Shown: piece by piece, positions 34,603-39,741 of the stretch
How positions within the stretch are numbered: position 1 is the stretch's first letter
Layout of the letters: each line of letters opens with the position of its first letter
NCBI GenBank assembly: GCA_903845935.1
Contig: CAIMZI010000012.1
Span: 1 to 39,741, forward strand
Source of the DNA: an uncultured beta proteobacterium
Lineage (GTDB): Bacteria; Pseudomonadota; Gammaproteobacteria; Burkholderiales; Burkholderiaceae_C
Reading direction: 5' to 3'
Length of the DNA: 39,741 bases
The notes under the pieces: generated by a model
Database searches by the model: none
What the model was told of the DNA's origin: nothing
Seen by the model: the letters and a program-made list of their open reading frames with translations, nothing else
Position numbers and translations under genes: made by a program

Positions 34603-35373
34603 TTGCGTCTGCAGGAATTTGCGACGCTTGGCGCACATCGGAGGCAAAACTGCGAAATCACTGCCGCGTGTTTCGCACACCTGCTGGGTATTGAATTGAT
34701 GCCGCGCATCCGGCGTTGGCATACGTTGAATTTATATCGGTCTGATGATGCCAACAGGTACGCAAAAATCAACTCCTTGTTTTTCGGCACGGTCAACTGG
34801 GTGCTGATCCATGAACACTATCCTCAGTTCATGCACCTAGCACTGACAATCCAGAGCGGCACCGTCGCGCCTTCTGCAGTCTTGGCGAAGGTCAACAGCG
34901 ACAGCACCAAAAATCGATTTGCTCTGGCTTTGAAAGAGCTTGGTAATGCAGTTCGCACAACGTATCTTCTGCACTGGATCATGGACGAGTCCTTGCGTCG
35001 CACGGTGCATAAGGGAACAACCAAGGTCGAGCGGCATCACAAATTTGCCAAGCACCTCGCCTTTGGTTCTGGTGGGCACCTCCGCTCAAACAATCCGGAA
35101 GATCAAGAAAAAGCCATTGTCTATAACGAACTCGTGACCAATGCGGTGGCACTGCAAAAGGTGGTGAATCAGACTCAGGCACTTCATATGCTGAAGGTGG
35201 ATGGCGGATGGCGGATGGCGGATGGCGGATGGCGGATGGCGGATGTCAGCATTCGTCCAGCCGATTTGGCATTCCTCAGCCCCTATGCCATCAGTAACCT
35301 GAAGCGATTTGGGGATTACTCGACGGACCTAAAGCCCCAAGGAATGCCGGCCCGGATGACGTTGCCGCTGTAG
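34603..35373 (+). pseudogene. Tn3-family transposase, 5'-truncated remnant
   Basis: 256 residues matching the C-terminal quarter of Tn3-family TnpA (~990 residues): FAHLLGIELMPRIR, LALTIQSGTVAPSAVLAKV, FALALKELGNAVRTTYLLHWI, GTTKVERHHKFAKHLAFG (with the likely catalytic glutamate), EKAIVYNELVTNAVALQKVV and the terminal LAFLSPYAISNLKRFGDY. The first ~15 residues are not homologous, and the domains carrying the two catalytic aspartates are gone. A heptanucleotide tandem repeat expands the segment before the last block. No Tn3-type 38-bp inverted repeat, resolvase or res site was found nearby. Confidence 0.85.
35199..35247 (+). repeat. Heptanucleotide tandem repeat (GGATGGC)6 plus one imperfect copy
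   Basis: Six perfect copies of GGATGGC run from 35199 to 35240, followed by GGATGTC (35241-35247). It lies inside the Tn3 remnant; three units make 21 bases, read as DGGWRMA repeated. Normal TnpA proteins have no such insert. Copy number changes by slippage would usually shift the frame. Confidence 0.95.
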
Positions 35374-35497
35374 GATCTGGTCGAAGTGGCCGGTTTTACA
35401 CGAATCTTACTGACGGGCCATCAATGATTCTTCGCAGCCCGATTTGATGAAAATGAAAGTGTTATCCTACTGACTAGCAACATACAGGAAAACATTC

Positions 35498-35563
35498 ATG
35501 TGCGAAGTGGCTAACAGCCTGGCCACAGCTATTTGCGGGCTCGTTGGAGGGGGTAATCCCTAG
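35498..35563 (+). CDS. Short ORF (21 codons) upstream of the GGDEF-EAL gene
   Basis: ATG at 35498 has AGGA at ideal distance (35486-35489) and encodes MCEVANSLATAICGLVGGGN plus Pro, stopping with TAG at 35561-35563, ten bases before the ATG of the GGDEF-EAL gene. The signalling gene itself has no ribosome binding site at usable spacing. The ORF may couple translation or be a leader peptide. Not recognised as any family; it could be chance. The rest of the 35374-35497 gap is AT-richer than its surroundings and shows no clear promoter. Confidence 0.35.
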   Translation: MCEVANSLATAICGLVGGGNP

Positions 35564-35573
35564 TGACTATCTC

Positions 35574-37205
35574 ATGACAAGCCTGCCTCTGGACCGTGCA
35601 GTGGATGCCGTGCTTCGCATTGCGGCTGATTTCGACATTCAATTTGTCTCGGAAACCGGCAAGCGCTGGCTGACTCCGTTCTTCAAGTCCACCCAGCTCC
35701 CCACGTCCTTTCTTGACTTTCTGCACACAGAAGACAAGGCAACCGTCCAGAAAGCCATGGAAGGCTTACCGGAGTCCTTTTCATGTGACGTGCGCGTTGG
35801 CGCTGCAGGGTCCCAATGCTGGGTCAACTTCAGAAGCCACAGGCTCTCGGCGGCCGGCGACTACGTGCTGTCCATTGTGGACATTTCATCGTGGAAAACA
35901 GAAGCCTCAAGCCTGCGCCATGCCGCTGATCACGACGAACTGACGGGCCTTCCGAACCGGGCCACTCTCAAGCGCGCTGTAGCCCAATGCATCCAGAACA
36001 ACAAGAGCGGGTTCACGGTTGCCTTGCTGGGCCTCGACGGTTTCAAACGCGTCAACGACACCTTTGGGCACCACACGGGAGACGCTGTGCTGGTGGAAAC
36101 AACCCGGCGCTTGCTGAAAGTGCTGGGCCCGACAGACATGCTGGCCCGGCTGGGTGGGGATGAGTTTGTCATGCTGTTTCCGAACAAGAACGTTCTGGCC
36201 GCAAAACAGGTGCTGAAAAATGTGCTGCTGGCCGTTGCCAGACCCTACGAAACGGCTCCCTACAATGCATATCTGGGCGTTAGTGTCGGCTTAGCCGAAT
36301 ACCCAGCCCATGGCGAAGATTACTCGGTGATGCTTAAAAATGCAGACACCGCCATGTACAAGTCCAAAAATGCGGGCAAGAACCGTGTCACCGTATTCTC
36401 CGCCAGCGAGGCCAGCCTGGACTTCTCGATCACCTCCGCCATGCACAAGGGGATCCAGGCCGGTGAGTTCTTCCTGGAGTATCAACCGCAGTTCGATATG
36501 GGCCGGAATCTGGTGGGTGCGGAAGCACTGATGCGCTGGACCAACCGCAAATGGGGGCCGGTCGGCCCAGAGGTCTTCATCCCCATTGCCGAAACCGCCG
36601 GGCTCATGCCCTTCCTGGGTAACTGGGCCCTGCGCAGTGCCTGCCACCAGTTGAAGCTGTTTCATACCTTGGCTCCGGACTTTGTCATGTCGGTCAACGT
36701 CTCGCCCATCCAGTTTGACAGTGACCACTTTGACAAGCAGGTGCTGGACGTCATTGAAGAAACCGGTATAGACCCCTGCAGACTGGTGCTGGAGATCACC
36801 GAATCGACCTTGATGCACAGCCAGGAAAAGACGGAGCGCGCGCTGGCCCATCTGCGCGAAAAGGGCATCCGCTTTTCCATAGACGACTTTGGCACCGGGT
36901 TTTCGAGCCTGTCGTACCTCACGCGCCTGCCGGTATCGAGTATCAAGATTGACAAGGCCTTTGTCTGGGCCATTGCGCCGGAACATACCGAGGCCACGTC
37001 CGACAAACGGCTGATCAGCGCCATGATTCATCTGGGACAGAGCATTGACTTGCATGTGGTCGCCGAGGGCGTAGAAAACGAGACCCAGTTTGAATTTCTC
37101 AAGGCTGCAGGCTGCAACCTGATACAGGGCTATCTGCTGGGCAAGCCCATGTCGGCGCAAGCTATCCGGCAACAGCTGGTACGGCAAATGTCAATGGTCG
37201 CATGA
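35574..37205 (+). CDS. PAS-like / GGDEF / EAL cyclic-di-GMP protein
   Basis: 543 residues, cytosolic (no TM). Residues ~5-108 look like a PAS-type sensor. The GGDEF domain has DELTGLPNRATLKRAV, the metal Asp155 in LGLDGFKRVND and an intact GGDEF at 194-198; the inhibitory I-site arginine is replaced by Gly185 (GPTD instead of RxxD). The EAL domain has EALMRW (317-322), NVSPIQF, LEITES, IDDFGTGFSS, the lysine in SIKIDKAF and VAEGVE, so the phosphodiesterase centre looks complete. Both activities may be present. ATG 35574 is chosen; TTG 35544 is an alternative. It overlaps the HDOD gene by ATGA. Confidence 0.92.
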   Translation: MTSLPLDRAVDAVLRIAADFDIQFVSETGKRWLTPFFKSTQLPTSFLDFLHTEDKATVQKAMEGLPESFSCDVRVGAAGSQCWVNFRSHRLSAAGDYVLSIVDISSWKTEASSLRHAADHDELTGLPNRATLKRAVAQCIQNNKSGFTVALLGLDGFKRVNDTFGHHTGDAVLVETTRRLLKVLGPTDMLARLGGDEFVMLFPNKNVLAAKQVLKNVLLAVARPYETAPYNAYLGVSVGLAEYPAHGEDYSVMLKNADTAMYKSKNAGKNRVTVFSASEASLDFSITSAMHKGIQAGEFFLEYQPQFDMGRNLVGAEALMRWTNRKWGPVGPEVFIPIAETAGLMPFLGNWALRSACHQLKLFHTLAPDFVMSVNVSPIQFDSDHFDKQVLDVIEETGIDPCRLVLEITESTLMHSQEKTERALAHLREKGIRFSIDDFGTGFSSLSYLTRLPVSSIKIDKAFVWAIAPEHTEATSDKRLISAMIHLGQSIDLHVVAEGVENETQFEFLKAAGCNLIQGYLLGKPMSAQAIRQQLVRQMSMVA

Positions 37206-38488
37206 GCATAGGCACGCTGGAGAAGTTGCTCGATGCCATGGAGGAATTCAATGGTGTGCCCGCGCGGGAACGCACCGTGGCATCGGTTCTAGGGGCGCTC
37301 GACGGTTCCGATGCAGGCAAGCACGAAGTTGCTGACTTCATTGTCGAAGACTTTGCGCTGACGCAAAAAGTACTCACCCTTGCCAATTCGCCCATGTACG
37401 CGTCCTTTGGAAGGCGCACAGGGACTGTCACATCGGCCATGAAGGTACTTGGCGCAGATGCGCTGATGCACATTGTGCTGGGCGCCGAAATGGTGTCCGA
37501 AGAAGCGCTGCAGGCAGACGCCAACCTTTCCAGAACCCTATTTGCATCCGAACTGGCGCGTGCCGCTTGCGCTGATCGCGCCGAGGACGTATCCATCGCC
37601 ACGCTGATGTACGAGATCGGCCGCTTGATGACAGGCAAGTACCTCCCCGTGGAGACTGCGACGATCGCAAGAATGGTGGCCTCCGGCTCCGACCCGCAAG
37701 CGGTCGAGTCCGCTGTATTGGGTGTGACCTACCAAGAGCTGGGGGTGGAATTGGCAGCACGCTGGAACCTGCCGAATTTCCTGCTGTCCATCATCGATGG
37801 GACCGGCGATTCGACGCTGGTTGGCATTGCTGAGTTTGCAAGCACCGCCTCATCGCTGATCCATGAAGGCCGCAATGACGAGGCCCAGGAACTGCTGCGC
37901 AATTTGCAGTTACCCGGAGTGGACAAGTCCCGCTTGAGCGGAGTGGTAAGCCGCAAGATCGAGGAAATTTCCAGTCTGACCACCGCCACGCAGTCGACCT
38001 CTGCGGAACAGGAGCTTTGGAAGCTGTTTACTGACCTGAGCGTGCGGACCCATGAAACGTTTGATGGTTTGGTCAACGCCATGTTGCCGCCAATGGCCCA
38101 GGCCTTGGATACCACGCACTGCCTCTTGCTCATGATGACGCAGTCCGGGTCCTTCCGGGTACGCGGCGGCTTTGGCGTCGGCATGGACGAACTCATGGAC
38201 AAGTTCAAGATACCTGCCGACTTCAAGCCCACGCCATTTCACGCAGTCATCAAAAACAATATTGATGTGTCGATTGCCGATGTGGCGAAACTAAAACCCG
38301 AGTCCCTGCCCGAGGGCTATACCGTGCTTTTTCCAGGAGTGAAAAGATTCATCCTTCTGCCCATAGCCAACGGTGCGGTGCGTGCGATGCTGTACTGCGA
38401 TTGGGTCTCGGACCGGACCATGACCCCGGGTGAATCGAAAGCCGTGCTGGCACTTCGCAATCTCTTCCTGCCGCTCATGGCGCAATAG
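37202..38488 (+). CDS. HDOD-domain signalling protein with C-terminal GAF-like region
   Basis: 428 residues. The HDOD domain spans ~15-205: FIVEDFALTQKVLTLANSP, GTVTSAMKVLGADALMHI and later VTYQELGVELAARWNLP. HDOD proteins are non-catalytic HD relatives that scaffold signalling, often with c-di-GMP enzymes. Residues ~265-425 look like a GAF-type sensor (LFTDLSVRTHETFDGLVNAML, RFILLPIANGAVRAMLY). The start overlaps the GGDEF-EAL stop by four bases, so the two are translationally coupled and probably act together. There is no DNA-binding domain. Confidence 0.88.
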   Translation: MSIGTLEKLLDAMEEFNGVPARERTVASVLGALDGSDAGKHEVADFIVEDFALTQKVLTLANSPMYASFGRRTGTVTSAMKVLGADALMHIVLGAEMVSEEALQADANLSRTLFASELARAACADRAEDVSIATLMYEIGRLMTGKYLPVETATIARMVASGSDPQAVESAVLGVTYQELGVELAARWNLPNFLLSIIDGTGDSTLVGIAEFASTASSLIHEGRNDEAQELLRNLQLPGVDKSRLSGVVSRKIEEISSLTTATQSTSAEQELWKLFTDLSVRTHETFDGLVNAMLPPMAQALDTTHCLLLMMTQSGSFRVRGGFGVGMDELMDKFKIPADFKPTPFHAVIKNNIDVSIADVAKLKPESLPEGYTVLFPGVKRFILLPIANGAVRAMLYCDWVSDRTMTPGESKAVLALRNLFLPLMAQ

Positions 38489-38490
38489 AC

Positions 38491-38580
38491 GGCGATCTCC
38501 ATGGCAAGGCGCTCGAAGCATCGCGCCGCCCAACGCGAGCCGGCAAGGCGCGTAAGGTGAGTGACGACCATGACTTCTGA
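38491..38580 (+). pseudogene. C-terminal remnant of hipB antitoxin
   Basis: The frame GDLHGKALEASRRPTRAGKA then RKVSDDHDF and TGA (38578-38580) resembles the basic tail of HipB-type antitoxins and overlaps the hipA ATG (38570) by 11 bases, the normal hipBA arrangement. The helix-turn-helix part is missing; the HDOD stop abuts it at 38488. Recognition rests on position and composition. Confidence 0.45.
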
Positions 38581-39347
38581 GCGAGAAGCCTACGTCTACA
38601 TTCAGCTACCCGGCACGTTGGAGACGGTTCCTACAGCACTGCTCAGGGCGCAAACATTGGCCGACGGTACTCAGATAGGACGGCTGCGCTATGGCGACCG
38701 TTACCTTAAGCGCCAGGACGCGGTTGCACTCGATCCGTTCCAGTTGCCCCTTGCCAAAGAAGTGTTCGAGTTCACCCGGCTCCATGGGATTCCAGGTGCG
38801 GTGCGAGACGCAGGTCCAGACGCCTGGGGCGCAGAGTGATCGAGCACAACCTCGAACGTAGTGCGGCTGACCTCCAAGAAATTGACTATTTGCTACACGG
38901 ACCGCAAGACTCAATCCTGGCACCAGCATGGGTGCCACCTGGACCGCCAGAGTTGGTCCTACCCACTGAGGGCTGACAACCTGCGCCGTTGGTCTGACAA
39001 GCCGGAGGCCGACTGCTCCGAACTGTTCAGGAGGATGGTTTTCAATGCGGCCGTGACCAACAACGACGATCATCCGCGCAACCATGCCCTACTGCGTAGG
39101 CAGACGGGTTGGCGGCTCTCACCCGCCTACGATCTAGTGCCTGCCCCCGTGGTCAGCTTGGAGAGGCGCGACTTGGCATTGACAGTTGGCGATTACGGTC
39201 GCACCGCCAGTATCTACAACCTGTTAGGTCGTACAGCATTGGCGCGATAGCTTCTTCGCCTGTGGTGTGTCGTCAAAGGATATCGACCACATTGCCGCTG
39301 CCATCCTGCCTGACTGCTTTTTCTTCGAAAGGCGTCCCGATGCGTGA
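38570..39347 (+). pseudogene. Decayed hipA toxin kinase
   Basis: HipA-like pieces occur in order but in different frames: the N-terminal subdomain (YVYIQLPGTLETVP, QIGRLRYGDRYLKR, GAVRDAGPDAWG) to about 38829; after a one-base deletion, RRVIEHNLERSAADLQEIDY and LLHGPQD to about 38911; then, after loss of roughly 200 codons of the kinase N-lobe, WSYPLRADNLRRWSD through VFNAAVTNNDDHPRNHALL (catalytic Asp region) and LSPAYDLVPAP to about 39245; finally WRDSFFACGVSSKDIDHIAA and FFFERRPDA to TGA at 39347. With several frameshifts and a big internal deletion it cannot make an active kinase. Confidence 0.82.
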
Positions 39348-39356
39348 GGTGCCACG

Positions 39357-39584
39357 TCATAGAAAGCCGGGTTGTTTTGGGGCGCGATTTCCGTCGTTCG
39401 AACAAGCCCAGGTGGTCGATTTGATCGTCAGGCGTGCCCCTGGCAAATGCGTGGATGAATGTGAAGCCATTCTGCGCCAGATGGCCTTGTAGCGCTGACC
39501 CCGGTCGCAGTGGCTGCAGATGGTGACAGCGCTGCGGCAGCGGGCGCACAAAAAGAGTCTGGGCGGCGGCTGAGTGGTTGGCAT
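39357..39584 (-). pseudogene. Fragment of a small cysteine-rich (zinc-ribbon-like) protein
   Basis: The first ~30 residues on the minus strand (PPPRLFLCARCRSAVTICSH then CDRGQRY) match a cysteine-rich small protein often seen beside insertion sequences in beta- and gammaproteobacteria. The remainder (KAIWRRMASHSST…) does not continue the usual second cysteine pair and arginine-rich part, so it is probably a truncated copy joined to unrelated DNA. Function unknown. Nothing else is recognisable in 39348-39601. Confidence 0.35.
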
Positions 39585-39601
39585 CGTGGGTATGGTTTCT
39601 C

Positions 39602-39741
39602 TCAGAGCGGAAGGTTCAGGCTCAGACCCAGGGTCCAGTTTTGCGGCAGGCCCGGCTCGTAATACTGGGACGAACTCTGGTTGACGATGACCGAGCCTAC
39701 ATAGCGCTCGTCGCCCACATTGTTGACACGCGCATAGGCCG
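39602..39741 (-). CDS. TonB-dependent receptor, C-terminal end (runs off window)
   Basis: The minus strand from the window edge encodes AYARVNNVGDERYVGSVIVN, then QSSSQYYEPGLPQNWTLGLS and LNLPL before TGA (39604-39602). The pattern V.N..DERYVGS and a final alternating strand ending in a hydrophobic residue is characteristic of the last strands of TonB-dependent outer-membrane receptors. Only 45 codons are visible, so substrate and intactness cannot be judged. Confidence 0.75.
   Translation of the reverse strand, partial: AYARVNNVGDERYVGSVIVNQSSSQYYEPGLPQNWTLGLSLNLPL

Noticed and set aside
35199..35247. CRISPR-like repeats
   Set aside because: Seven-base units in direct tandem with no spacers; a slippage-type tract.
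39348..39600. Complete insertion sequence at the right end
   Set aside because: Only a cysteine-rich fragment is visible; no transposase frame and no terminal inverted repeats were found.

Overview
This is a GC-rich chromosomal window from a betaproteobacterium, most likely a Burkholderiales / Comamonadaceae member (Rhodoferax- or Polaromonas-like). That placement is inference from family knowledge: adjacent parE-parC, the block perM - hda - HAD phosphatase - pcnB - folK divergent from purM, a DUF3579 gene beside rpsT and murJ, and a fused ATP-grasp/alpha-E protein next to a transglutaminase. No rRNA, tRNA or CRISPR array was seen.

Layout. 1-4.6 kb: topoisomerase IV (parE, parC) behind a LexA-like palindrome. 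4.6-6.2 kb: an FAD aromatic-type monooxygenase and a very small XRE regulator surrounded by palindromes. 6.3-10.2 kb (minus strand): a tight argD-argF-ykgJ-kynU cluster. 10.4-13.8 kb: DUF3579, rpsT (minus), murJ and a SirB1-type protein. 13.8-15.2 kb: an exported CsgG-like protein of unknown function, preceded by a good sigma-70 promoter and a leader with mutually exclusive hairpins. 15.2-21.0 kb: purM (minus), then perM, hda, HAD hydrolase, pcnB, folK. 21.0-24.0 kb (minus): exported peroxiredoxin, an orphan soxG with the last 16 codons of soxA still attached, and zwf. 24.1-25.8 kb: a chemoreceptor ending in a CheR/CheB-type pentapeptide. 25.8-30.7 kb (minus): ParA-like ATPase, circularly permuted ATP-grasp/alpha-E fusion, transglutaminase and RidA-like protein, apparently one operon. 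30.7-33.8 kb: a metallophosphoesterase and a two-TM K+ channel with TrkA domains.

33.8-39.7 kb is a different kind of DNA, an accessory scar. It holds the C-terminal remnant of a glycine-zipper protein, a frameshifted LTXXQ-type periplasmic protein, a 5'-truncated Tn3-family transposase carrying an in-frame heptanucleotide repeat, an overlapping GGDEF-EAL / HDOD signalling pair with a short upstream ORF, a decayed hipBA toxin-antitoxin locus, a cysteine-rich fragment, and the 3' end of a TonB-dependent receptor running off the window.

The best candidates for under-described biology are the ParA / ATP-grasp-alpha-E / transglutaminase / RidA operon (a predicted but uncharacterised peptide-bond system), the structured leader of the CsgG-like gene, and the signalling pair embedded in mobile-element debris. 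The sox scar and the hipBA and Tn3 remnants record recent gene loss.
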